Shown piece by piece: positions 1-6,141 of a stretch of DNA of 6,375 nt. How positions within the stretch are numbered: the stretch's first letter is position 1; each line of letters opens with the position of its first letter. The notes under the pieces were generated by a model. The model was not told the origin of the DNA. It was given only the letters and a program-made list of their open reading frames with translations, and searched no databases. The position numbers and the translations under genes are program-made. Source of the stretch: Rhodanobacteraceae bacterium (GTDB lineage: Bacteria > Pseudomonadota > Gammaproteobacteria > Xanthomonadales > Rhodanobacteraceae); contig JAAXIA010000173.1 of NCBI GenBank assembly GCA_012270595.1, positions 1 to 6,375 on the forward strand, in the 5' to 3' direction.

Positions 1-99
1 GAACATCCATTGATCAGGGATTCCCTCATGATTAAAGCCAAGACAGGACGCCTTACTACAAATCGCATCCTGAAAATGCTACGATGGCTCTCAGGGTAG
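1..99 (+). CDS. Possible C-terminal tail of an upstream ORF (partial)
   Basis: Frame 1 is open from the first base of the window to a TAG at 97-99, giving 32 residues. The C-terminal part is strongly basic (IKAKTGRLTTNRILKMLRWL). An internal ATG lies at 28-30 without a convincing Shine-Dalgarno. It may be the end of a gene that starts outside the window, which would fit its distance of 35 nt from the next gene on the same strand. I recognise no family in the tail, and a run of 32 open codons can arise by chance, so this is only a tentative call. Confidence 0.3.
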   Translation, partial: EHPLIRDSLMIKAKTGRLTTNRILKMLRWLSG

Positions 100-134
100 T
101 GCTTTGATCACCTCACTTTCAGGAGTTCGAGCAA

Positions 135-485
135 GTGAAGAAGAGAAAACCATTAGTTGTAGGCACCGCCTTGGTCTTATTGACAATCGCACATGTGTGT
201 GCCTCGACACCAGATTTCACGAGCATCAGACAACGGTCAGGTTACACTCCCGATGAGCTTTGCGGCTTCGATTACGTGCACATCAACGACTACATTGTCG
301 GACATGGCACCTTGAAAGAAGGTAAATACTGGATTTGGGAGCTTACCGGTCTGATGCCTGCCGATGCCGGTGGGGCATGCTATGCTTGGGGGCAGTTATG
401 GGATCAGCGCCATAACGTTGCAGCAGGCGCACGTAAAGTCACTTGGCACCAGGGTGACTGGCCCCACACGTTAAGAGTTCTGTAA
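135..485 (+). CDS. Small secreted/periplasmic protein of unknown function
   Basis: Encodes 116 residues starting from GTG. A CAGGAG Shine-Dalgarno at 120-125 sits 9 nt before the start, which supports this choice. The N-terminus is a classic Sec signal peptide: a basic n-region (MKKRKP), a hydrophobic core at about residues 7-19 (LVVGTALVLLTIA), and a plausible signal peptidase I site after V-C-A at residue 23. The AHVC sequence is a poor lipobox, so a lipoprotein is less likely. The mature part would be about 93 residues, rich in Trp and Gly, with two cysteines (C43 and C82) that could form a disulfide in the periplasm. There is no further membrane segment. I do not recognise the family. It is transcribed in the same direction as the HAD phosphatase gene, 87 nt downstream, but that gap does not show co-transcription. 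That the protein is exported is well supported; what it does is unknown. Confidence 0.78.
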   Translation: MKKRKPLVVGTALVLLTIAHVCASTPDFTSIRQRSGYTPDELCGFDYVHINDYIVGHGTLKEGKYWIWELTGLMPADAGGACYAWGQLWDQRHNVAAGARKVTWHQGDWPHTLRVL

Positions 486-508
486 ATTGGCGCACTGCAC
501 TTTTTAAC

Positions 509-538
509 CATGGGCCTATTGGCATAGGTAATACCATG
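509..538. repeat. Nested inverted repeat between the orphan gene and the HAD gene
   Basis: An outer pair CATGG (509-513) / CCATG (534-538) encloses an inner pair CCTAT (515-519) / ATAGG (524-528) with a 4-nt loop. The 3' side carries a 5-nt unpaired stretch (529-533). No U-run follows on either strand (a T-run precedes it at 501-505), so it does not look like a standard intrinsic terminator. It could be an RNA hairpin in a transcript reaching the HAD gene, or chance. Confidence 0.3.
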
Positions 539-572
539 AACGCGACGCATTTTCTAGGCTAGACTCTAATCT

Positions 573-1250
573 ATGTCCCGCACGCCTTTTCTGTTTGATC
601 TCGATGGAACATTGATTGATAGCGTTTACCAACACGTGTTGGCGTGGAAGGAGGCGCTGGAAGCCGAAGGTGTAACGCTATCGATCTGGCGAATCCACCG
701 CAAGATCGGCATGAGTGGCGGCTTGCTCGCCCAGGTTTTTTTGCGCGAAACCGGACTGGAGATCAGTGAAAAACGACTCGAACGCCTGTACCAGCACCAC
801 GCTGAGGCGTTTCACCGCCATCACAGCCAAATCGCGGTGCGCCCTCTCCCCGGTGCCTGCCAGCTGCTTGGGTATCTCACCGAACAAGGCATTCCATGGG
901 CAATTGCCACGAGTGGACAAATCGAAACTGCCAGACCAAGCCTGGTGACACTGGGGATAGACCCCGACAAAATAACGCTGGTAACGCGTGACCAGGTTCG
1001 TCACGCTAAACCCGATCCCGACCTGTTCGTGACCGCCGCCGAGCGCCTCGGCGTCGATATCCGGCAGTCGCTGGTCATCGGTGACAGCATTTGGGATATG
1101 CTAGCAGCACAGCGGGCACGCGCTCTAGGCATCGGCGTGCTATCCGGCGGCTATAGCCAGGGTGAGCTCGAACAAGCCGGTGCCCTGCGTGTCTATGCCG
1201 ATCCTGCCGGTTTATTGCACCACATCGACGAGGTGTCCGCGCGGGACTAG
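573..1250 (+). CDS. HAD-superfamily phosphatase (phosphoglycolate phosphatase / beta-phosphoglucomutase-like)
   Basis: The protein of 225 residues is the usual length for subfamily I HAD hydrolases with a helical cap. Motif I is FDLDGTLID, with nucleophile D9 and acid/base D11. Residues about 17-88 form the cap inserted after motif I. Motif II is AIATSG (T113/S114), motif III lysine is K146 in HAKPDPDLF, and motif IV is GDSIWD (D171 and D175, Mg2+ ligands). All catalytic residues are present, so it should be an active cytosolic Mg2+-dependent phosphatase on a small phosphorylated metabolite. The substrate cannot be read from sequence: phosphoglycolate, sugar phosphates and nucleotides are all possible. 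The ATG at 573 precedes the DLDGT strand directly, but no good Shine-Dalgarno lies upstream, so translation may be weak or the mRNA leader short. The gene converges on the SNF2 gene, whose stop codon lies 26 nt beyond its own. Confidence 0.93.
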   Translation: MSRTPFLFDLDGTLIDSVYQHVLAWKEALEAEGVTLSIWRIHRKIGMSGGLLAQVFLRETGLEISEKRLERLYQHHAEAFHRHHSQIAVRPLPGACQLLGYLTEQGIPWAIATSGQIETARPSLVTLGIDPDKITLVTRDQVRHAKPDPDLFVTAAERLGVDIRQSLVIGDSIWDMLAAQRARALGIGVLSGGYSQGELEQAGALRVYADPAGLLHHIDEVSARD

Positions 1251-1264
1251 GAACACTAAAATAC

Positions 1265-1285
1265 CTGACTCTGTACTTAAGTCAG
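1265..1285 (-). terminator. Possible weak terminator between convergent HAD and SNF2 genes
   Basis: CTGACT (1265-1270) and AGTCAG (1280-1285) form a 6-bp stem with a 9-nt loop that contains the TAA stop codon of the SNF2 gene. Read on the - strand the stem is followed by GTATTTT, a short and interrupted U-run. The stem is short and only half GC, so an intrinsic terminator here would be weak. The position between two convergent genes favours some terminating role. Confidence 0.3.
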
Positions 1286-4200
1286 TGTCAGCAGTTCTTC
1301 CATATCGCTCCGATCCAGGCGTAGCCCCGTACGCTCTGTGCCCTCAAGCACCGCGTTGGCGAGCTTGGCCTTGTGGATTTTCATTTCCTCGATTCGTTCT
1401 TCCACTGTTCCAACAGTAATCAAGCGAAACACAAATACAGGCTTGTCCTGGCCAATACGATGCGCACGATCCGATGCCTGTTCCTCGACGGCGGGGTTCC
1501 ACCACGGGTCGTAATGGATCACCGTGTCGGCCGCAGTCAGGTTAAGGCCTACACCACCTGCCTTGAGCGAGAGCAAGAACAGTGACACCTCGCCTTTCTG
1601 AAAACGCCGTACTGGATCAGCGCGGTCGTATGTCTGACCGGTGAGACTGACATAAGGAATGCCGATCTGATCAAGTTCATCGGCGATTAATCCAAGCATT
1701 TCGGTGAACTGCGAGAACAGCAGCACCTTACGCCCCTCAGCCAGCAAAGCAGGCAACATGTTCATCAACAGTTCGAATTTGGCTGATTCGTGAACACCAC
1801 GTGCCACGTCCAGTTTCACCAAACGTGGATCGCAGCATACCTGGCGTAATTTAAGCAGTGCATCCAGCACTGCGACACCGGAATGCTCAAGACCACGCTG
1901 TGCGATAACCTCACGTAGTTCTTCGACCAGGTTCAGACGCAAACCGTCGTATAACTCACGCTGCCTACCATCAAGCGCCACGCGTCGGGTCATTTCCGTC
2001 TTCACAGGCAAATCAGAAGCCACCTGCGATTTCGTACGACGCAACATAAATGGGGCAAGCCGACGATTTAGCCTGACCTGGCATACCTCGTCGTGCTGCT
2101 TTTCAATCGGTAAACGCACATAGCGGTAAAACGTCGCCTCATCACCAAGCAGCCCGGGCACGGCCAGATCCATCTGCGACCACAATTCACCCAGATGGTT
2201 TTCCAGCGGAGTGCCGGTAAGACAGATACAGCGTACCGCACGAAACTTGAGCAAGGCACGACGGGCCTGGGTGCGAGGGTTCTTGACCAGTTGCGCTTCA
2301 TCCAGAACAATCAGTGCAAAAGACTGTTCACACAGGTTGGAAACATCGCGTGGCAACAGTGCATAGCTGGTCAATACGACATCTTGCGTGACAATCTGAT
2401 CGAAATCATCTCTACGCTGAGGACCATGCAAAACCAGCACCTTAAGCGTGGGTGCAAAACGGGCAATCTCAGACTGCCAGTTCGGAATCAGGCTCGTTGG
2501 CACGACGATAAGCACTGCTTGTTTCAGTCCACCGCGCTGCTTCAGACTCAGCAGGTGCGCAATCAGCTGAAGTGTTTTACCCAAACCCATATCATCAGCC
2601 AGCACGCCACCTACTCCGATCTCGGCCAAGGCATTGAGCCAGTGCAAACCCTCATGCTGGTAAGGCCGCAGCTTGGCCACCAGACCTTCCGGTGCAGCAT
2701 CAGCAGTGCCTTCGGTGAGGGCATGCAACCGTGTAGTGAAACCACGTAACGGCTCAGGCACTTGCAGCGCCCCATTCTCAGGAAGCGCATCAGCCAGCTC
2801 ATCCAGTCGACCAACATGCACCCTCGGCAAACGCAGGTTTCTCTTCGGTCTTTCCAGATATTCGGTCAGTGGTGCCAGAAGAGGACGCAACTCACTCAGT
2901 TTGAGTGGCACCCGTCGACGCTTATCCACCGGCGCGTACCACACTGCATCCTCCGGTTCATTAGCGAGCGGTTGCAACGTAATATGCCCGTCAGCCAGCG
3001 CTACAGCAAGCGCAGGAAGCAAATTGTGACGCTTGCCATCGACCTCAATGCCTAACTCCAAACCAAAAGTGGCCTCCTCGCCGTCCATCAGCGCGCGACC
3101 ATACCAGCGTACCGGTTCAGTCAATACATCGAACGGGAAACTGGACGCGTATTCGAACAGAAAGTTTTCACTTTCAAGTCGGGAGCGCAACGCTAACCAA
3201 CGCGCTGGTGTATTTACTTCCAATGCACCACTGTGACCGGCACCAGGAAACAGCCAGGCATCCTCGAACAAGGTATCGACCAGTTCCCAAGGTAGACCTT
3301 CGGTATCCACTGCCAAAGTCAGGCCAACCTGCTCAAGTTGCTCCATGGCGTTCAGCTCATCGGCACGGCGACGGTTAATCTCAATCAGACGATCACCATG
3401 CAAGCGCCGCACCAGTACCTCCCCCCTTTGGGCGAGAAAGCGCTCACCGGCATAATCAAAGCTCAGTCGCGCATAGGCCATCGGTGGAGTATCGGCAGGT
3501 TGCCGGGCGTGCTCAGTCAGTCCGTACAGCGTAAGTATAGGTTGCGGCACCACTTCCCGACACGGCAAAGTATCCAGGAGCTTCGGTGTGGGAAGCCGAT
3601 GGGCAAGCGGCCCCTTCGACAGTGCACCGAACACTGTCAGCACCTCATCGTGTCGTAGCACCGGCAGATCAAGCCACTCTGTGCGCTCTATAGCCGCATC
3701 AAGATGACTAATTTCAGCGCGCACCACATCCAGACACCAGAGTGTACCAACACGCAACAAACGCTGCGTTTTCTCCAGTGCGGGTTGTAACCGCTGACTG
3801 CCGTCCTGTTCCAGCTGCCAGCTCCAGGCCAGTTGCTGCTCCTTGCCATGTGACAGGCGTAAACCGCCCACACCACCCAGAAAGCACGATGCAGTCTCGA
3901 GCATCTCGGCCAGTAGTGCATCACCGACCTGACCTTCCAAATGGGCGTAGCTGCGTCCCTTGCGCTCCGTCTGCGACAGACCTAGTACGGTGGTGGCCAA
4001 ACGTTGTTCACGGATACCTGGCATAACACGCGCCAATCGTTCCCTACTCAGTGGCATCGAACGTGTGAAGCGACCCTGCCCTGACGTTTCCAGAGCCATA
4101 AGCGTCACCTCCAGTCGAGCACAAGCCGCGTTCTCGTCGCTCACCACTTCAAAGAAAAAACCAGGCACTTCGCTAACACCCGCTTTGCTACCTTCCACAG

Positions 4201-4318
4201 GTGCATCCAGTAGCTTGCGCCATCTCACTGGCAGTCTGGAATGATCGGTGCGAGGCAGGCCATGCTCACGAAGTCGCTTCTTTGACGGGGATCTCTTTGG
4301 CAATGACCGAATAACCAT
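1277..4318 (-). CDS. SNF2/RapA-family DNA-dependent ATPase (helicase-like)
   Basis: A long superfamily 2 ATPase of the Swi2/Snf2 type, 1013 residues from the ATG at 4318. Residues 1 to about 545 form the long N-terminal region typical of bacterial members. The RecA-like lobes carry LRPYQHEGLHWL (550-561), Walker A DDMGLGKT (575-582), motif Ia VVPTSLIPNW (605-614), Walker B DEAQ (673-676), motif III LTGTPLEN (700-707), motif IV LFSQF (867-871), motif V SLKAGGVGLNLTAAD (917-931) and motif VI QASDRAHRIGQ (947-957). All are intact, so it should hydrolyse ATP on DNA and translocate along it, remodelling protein-DNA complexes rather than unwinding strands. The biological target is not evident. Start: the frame is open back to a GTG at 4516 inside gpsA, but 4318 is the first in-frame ATG and has AAAGGA (4325-4330) 6 nt upstream. 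Many relatives carry an N-terminal SWIM zinc finger (CxC...CxH); none is visible here. It follows gpsA on the same strand and may be co-transcribed or have its own promoter. Confidence 0.93.
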   Translation of the reverse strand: MVIRSLPKRSPSKKRLREHGLPRTDHSRLPVRWRKLLDAPVEGSKAGVSEVPGFFFEVVSDENAACARLEVTLMALETSGQGRFTRSMPLSRERLARVMPGIREQRLATTVLGLSQTERKGRSYAHLEGQVGDALLAEMLETASCFLGGVGGLRLSHGKEQQLAWSWQLEQDGSQRLQPALEKTQRLLRVGTLWCLDVVRAEISHLDAAIERTEWLDLPVLRHDEVLTVFGALSKGPLAHRLPTPKLLDTLPCREVVPQPILTLYGLTEHARQPADTPPMAYARLSFDYAGERFLAQRGEVLVRRLHGDRLIEINRRRADELNAMEQLEQVGLTLAVDTEGLPWELVDTLFEDAWLFPGAGHSGALEVNTPARWLALRSRLESENFLFEYASSFPFDVLTEPVRWYGRALMDGEEATFGLELGIEVDGKRHNLLPALAVALADGHITLQPLANEPEDAVWYAPVDKRRRVPLKLSELRPLLAPLTEYLERPKRNLRLPRVHVGRLDELADALPENGALQVPEPLRGFTTRLHALTEGTADAAPEGLVAKLRPYQHEGLHWLNALAEIGVGGVLADDMGLGKTLQLIAHLLSLKQRGGLKQAVLIVVPTSLIPNWQSEIARFAPTLKVLVLHGPQRRDDFDQIVTQDVVLTSYALLPRDVSNLCEQSFALIVLDEAQLVKNPRTQARRALLKFRAVRCICLTGTPLENHLGELWSQMDLAVPGLLGDEATFYRYVRLPIEKQHDEVCQVRLNRRLAPFMLRRTKSQVASDLPVKTEMTRRVALDGRQRELYDGLRLNLVEELREVIAQRGLEHSGVAVLDALLKLRQVCCDPRLVKLDVARGVHESAKFELLMNMLPALLAEGRKVLLFSQFTEMLGLIADELDQIGIPYVSLTGQTYDRADPVRRFQKGEVSLFLLSLKAGGVGLNLTAADTVIHYDPWWNPAVEEQASDRAHRIGQDKPVFVFRLITVGTVEERIEEMKIHKAKLANAVLEGTERTGLRLDRSDMEELLTLT

Positions 4319-4336
4319 ATACCATCCTTTGGTAAT

Positions 4337-4352
4337 TGAACTGGCGAGTTCA
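4337..4352. promoter_or_regulatory. Perfect dyad TGAACT-GGCG-AGTTCA before the SNF2 gene
   Basis: A perfect 6-bp inverted repeat with a 4-nt spacer lies 6 nt upstream of the Shine-Dalgarno (4325-4330) of the SNF2 gene. It could act as DNA, as an operator overlapping the transcription start of a possible promoter at 4355-4382, or as RNA, as a tetraloop hairpin close to the ribosome binding site. The half-sites resemble the GAAC/GTTC of some LexA boxes, but the spacing (GAAC-N6-GTTC) differs from the Bacillus type (N4) and from the E. coli CTGT-N8-ACAG. The regulator is unknown. Confidence 0.45.
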
Positions 4353-4354
4353 GC

Positions 4355-4382
4355 AGTATCACTACCCACGCAAAATATGCAA
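4355..4382 (-). promoter_or_regulatory. Weak candidate promoter for the SNF2 gene
   Basis: On the - strand, TTGCAT (4382-4377) and GATACT (4360-4355) are separated by 16 nt, a poor match to the sigma-70 consensus. The start it predicts would fall in the dyad at 4337-4352. It matters only if the SNF2 gene is transcribed apart from gpsA. Confidence 0.2.
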
Positions 4383-4422
4383 GCGCTACCGCCCTTTTCA
4401 GGGAAGGCCTGTATAAGTTCAT

Positions 4423-4431
4423 TTATCCACA
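4423..4431 (+). promoter_or_regulatory. Perfect DnaA-box 9-mer TTATCCACA in the gpsA-SNF2 gap
   Basis: The nine bases match the high-affinity E. coli DnaA box exactly. It lies in the non-coding gap, 39 nt beyond the gpsA stop and about 105 nt before the SNF2 ATG. I saw no cluster of further perfect boxes; an 8/9 match lies inside the SNF2 coding region around 2922. It is therefore not an origin, but it could be a DnaA-binding or titration/regulatory site, or chance. Confidence 0.4.
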
Positions 4432-4469
4432 CGTTTATTCTATACCTGCTTGTTAATGCAGGAGGTGCA

Positions 4470-5495
4470 TCAGTCCGGTTTAAAAAAGTTAACCGGATAT
4501 TCCTGTTTCTGATCACGCACCATCAATGTCTTGAGCACCTCGCCGGGTGTGCTCTGGCCATTGAGCACAGAGCACACACCAGCAGTGATCGGAAGATCTA
4601 AGGTATGCAGGGCTGACAACCGCATCAGCTCCCTGGCAGTGTGCACACTTTCAACCACCTGACCGATGTCATGAAGTGCCTGTTCGATAGCCACCCCTTT
4701 GCCCAGGGCAAGCCCCAGACGGCGATTGCGTGACAGATCGCCGGTACAGGTAAGCACCAAGTCACCCAGACCAGCCAAGCCTATCAGTGTTTCAGGTCGC
4801 GCACCCAGAGCCATCCCCAAACGCAACATCTCATGCATGCCACGCGTCATCAGGCCAGCCCGGGCATTCAGTCCCAACCCCATCCCATCAGCTACCCCAG
4901 TGGCGGCCGCCAGTACATTCTTCATCGCCCCACCAAGTTCAGCACCAAGCACATCCTGACCAGGGTAGGCACGAAAGTTCGGGGCTTGCAGCAAACCGGT
5001 AAGTTCTTTTGCGAAGGCAAGATCCTTGCTGTGCACAGTGACTGCAGTGGGCAGTCCTGCAGCCACTTCTTCGGCAAAAGACGGACCACTGATAACTGCG
5101 GCGCGGCGACCAGGCAACTTGGTGGCCACCAACTCATGCAGGAATCTCCCCGTACCAGGCTCAAAACCCTTGGTTCCCCAGGCAATAGCGGTTTCGGCAT
5201 CAAGAAGTGGTGCGATCTGGTCCAGTATAGAAGCGAAAGCATGGCTCGGAACCACAATCAATACCAGATCGATTCCGCGCAGCGCACGGGCAAGATCATA
5301 CTCATAAGCCAGTGACGGCGGTAATGACAGACCAGGCAAGTAGCGTTGGTTACAGGCAATAGATGCCACTTGCTCCAGCATTTGACGGCGATGACCCCAA
5401 AGCCGCGTGGGCGTACCACCGCGCGCGACCAGCGCAGCCAGCGCACTGCCCCACGCGCCAGCACCGAGAACAAGCAGAGACGATACCTCTCCCAT
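4470..5495 (-). CDS. gpsA: Glycerol-3-phosphate dehydrogenase [NAD(P)+]
   Basis: Cytosolic GpsA reduces dihydroxyacetone phosphate to sn-glycerol-3-phosphate, the backbone for phospholipid synthesis. The 341 residues match the family length (339 in E. coli). The N-terminal Rossmann fold has GAGAWG (11-16). Other family signatures are the substrate-site GTKGFE with K109, SGPSFAEE (136-143), GGAMKNVLAAATG with catalytic K192, and GLGDLVLTCTGDLSRNRRLG (242-261), whose RNRR segment belongs to the phosphate-binding region. No residue appears missing. The ATG at 5495 starts just before the Rossmann strand; its Shine-Dalgarno is weak (TTGGA), which fits reliance on translation of secB, whose stop is 16 nt upstream. 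The secB-gpsA order is also found in enterobacteria. The C-terminus (FFKPD) ends at a TGA at 4472-4470. Confidence 0.98.
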   Translation of the reverse strand: MGEVSSLLVLGAGAWGSALAALVARGGTPTRLWGHRRQMLEQVASIACNQRYLPGLSLPPSLAYEYDLARALRGIDLVLIVVPSHAFASILDQIAPLLDAETAIAWGTKGFEPGTGRFLHELVATKLPGRRAAVISGPSFAEEVAAGLPTAVTVHSKDLAFAKELTGLLQAPNFRAYPGQDVLGAELGGAMKNVLAAATGVADGMGLGLNARAGLMTRGMHEMLRLGMALGARPETLIGLAGLGDLVLTCTGDLSRNRRLGLALGKGVAIEQALHDIGQVVESVHTARELMRLSALHTLDLPITAGVCSVLNGQSTPGEVLKTLMVRDQKQEYPVNFFKPD

Positions 5496-5511
5496 GATCC
5501 AAGGTTAAATG

Positions 5512-6015
5512 TTAACTGTTAAGCGTCGGTGCCTCACCACCGGCTGCACGGCGTTGCTGCTCGGCATAGAGCGCGTCAAAGTTAATCGGTTGCAGTAAAA
5601 ATGCTGGGAAACCACCTTCCTGCACCATTACGGAAATCACCTGCCGCACGTACGGAAACAGCAGGTTGGGGCAGTAACTGTGGATGATGCCTTCATGTTC
5701 ATCCTCGGGGAAACCGGCAATGCTAAACACCCCCGCCTGTTGCACTTCAACCAGATAGGCGGTGCGATCGCCCAAGGTGCAGGTCAAGGTCACACTGAGT
5801 ACTACTTCATATAAATCATCTCCCAACCCGGTGGCACCATGGCTCATGTTCAATTGCACCTGTGGCTGCTCACTCTCTGCCTCTCCGATTTCCTGGAAAA
5901 TCTTCGGTGCATGCGGCGCTTCAAAAGACATGTCTTTTACGTAGATCTTCTGAAGCGCGAGTTGTGGTTGCTCGGCCTGGCCATTGACCTGGCTCAAGGG
6001 GGTGACTTTTGCCAT
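5512..6015 (-). CDS. secB: Protein-export chaperone SecB
   Basis: SecB is a cytosolic homotetramer that keeps preproteins unfolded and passes them to SecA at the Sec translocon. The 167 residues show the family pattern: IYVKDMSFEAP (24-34), LYEVVLSVTLT (68-78), VEVQQAGVFSIAGF (89-102), YCPNLLFPYVR (114-124) and LQPINFDALY (141-150). Compared with the 155-residue E. coli protein it has an N-terminal extension of about ten residues and a small acidic insertion around 43-51, both in variable parts. The ATG at 6015 is preceded by AGAGGG (6027-6022) with 6 nt spacing, a good ribosome site. It is the first gene of the secB-gpsA operon. In E. coli grxC lies upstream of secB; here it is replaced by a long intergenic region and divergent rpmB. 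Confidence 0.98.
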   Translation of the reverse strand: MAKVTPLSQVNGQAEQPQLALQKIYVKDMSFEAPHAPKIFQEIGEAESEQPQVQLNMSHGATGLGDDLYEVVLSVTLTCTLGDRTAYLVEVQQAGVFSIAGFPEDEHEGIIHSYCPNLLFPYVRQVISVMVQEGGFPAFLLQPINFDALYAEQQRRAAGGEAPTLNS

Positions 6016-6062
6016 GGAAAACCCTCTCGTCTTGATAGACTGTGCAGTACTTCAAAACGCCA

Positions 6063-6092
6063 ATTGTCGCATACATTGCCCTCTTCTGCCAA
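6063..6092 (-). promoter_or_regulatory. Candidate sigma-70 promoter for secB-gpsA
   Basis: On the - strand, TTGGCA (6092-6087) and GACAAT (6068-6063) are 18 nt apart. Each is a fair match to the sigma-70 consensus. Transcription would begin near 6056, giving a leader of about 40 nt with the secB Shine-Dalgarno near its end. The location in front of the operon supports it; the match alone is not decisive. Confidence 0.45.
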
Positions 6093-6111
6093 CCCAAAGA
6101 GCCATCATAGC

Positions 6112-6141
6112 TTGCATAGCATGCTGTTTTTACGGCATAAT
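6112..6141 (+). promoter_or_regulatory. Candidate promoter reading toward rpmB
   Basis: TTGCAT (6112-6117) and CATAAT (6136-6141) are 18 nt apart on the + strand. The -10 hexamer differs from the consensus at one position; the -35 is poor. Transcription would begin near 6148, leaving a leader of about 190 nt before rpmB. A second -10-like TATGCT lies at 6155-6160. Confidence 0.35.

Noticed and set aside
77..85. Extended -10-like TGCTACGAT upstream of the orphan gene
   Set aside because: No acceptable -35 at the right spacing, and it lies inside the possible upstream reading frame; too weak to annotate.
2195..2749. 184-residue + strand frame inside the SNF2 gene
   Set aside because: It lies antisense to the conserved ATPase motifs and its translation has no family features; a shadow frame.
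4423..4431. Replication origin suggested by the DnaA-box match
   Set aside because: Only one perfect box, no clustered boxes or AT-rich unwinding region, and no dnaA, dnaN or gidA-type neighbours.
4441..4472. Possible terminator after gpsA (CCTGC / GCAGG with an 8-nt loop)
   Set aside because: The stem is only 5 bp and no U-run follows, so read-through into the SNF2 gene cannot be excluded.
4319..4516. N-terminal extension of the SNF2 protein from GTG at 4516, overlapping the gpsA end by 47 nt
   Set aside because: No Shine-Dalgarno at 4516, no family-like sequence in the extension, and a well-placed AAAGGA before the first ATG at 4318.
4833..5315. 160-residue + strand frame antisense to gpsA
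   Set aside because: gpsA is intact and conserved on the other strand; this frame has no ribosome site or recognisable domain.
6099..6125. CATAGC direct repeats and AGCATGCT palindrome near 6107-6124
   Set aside because: Very short units within a promoter region; no evidence of a larger repeat or attachment site.
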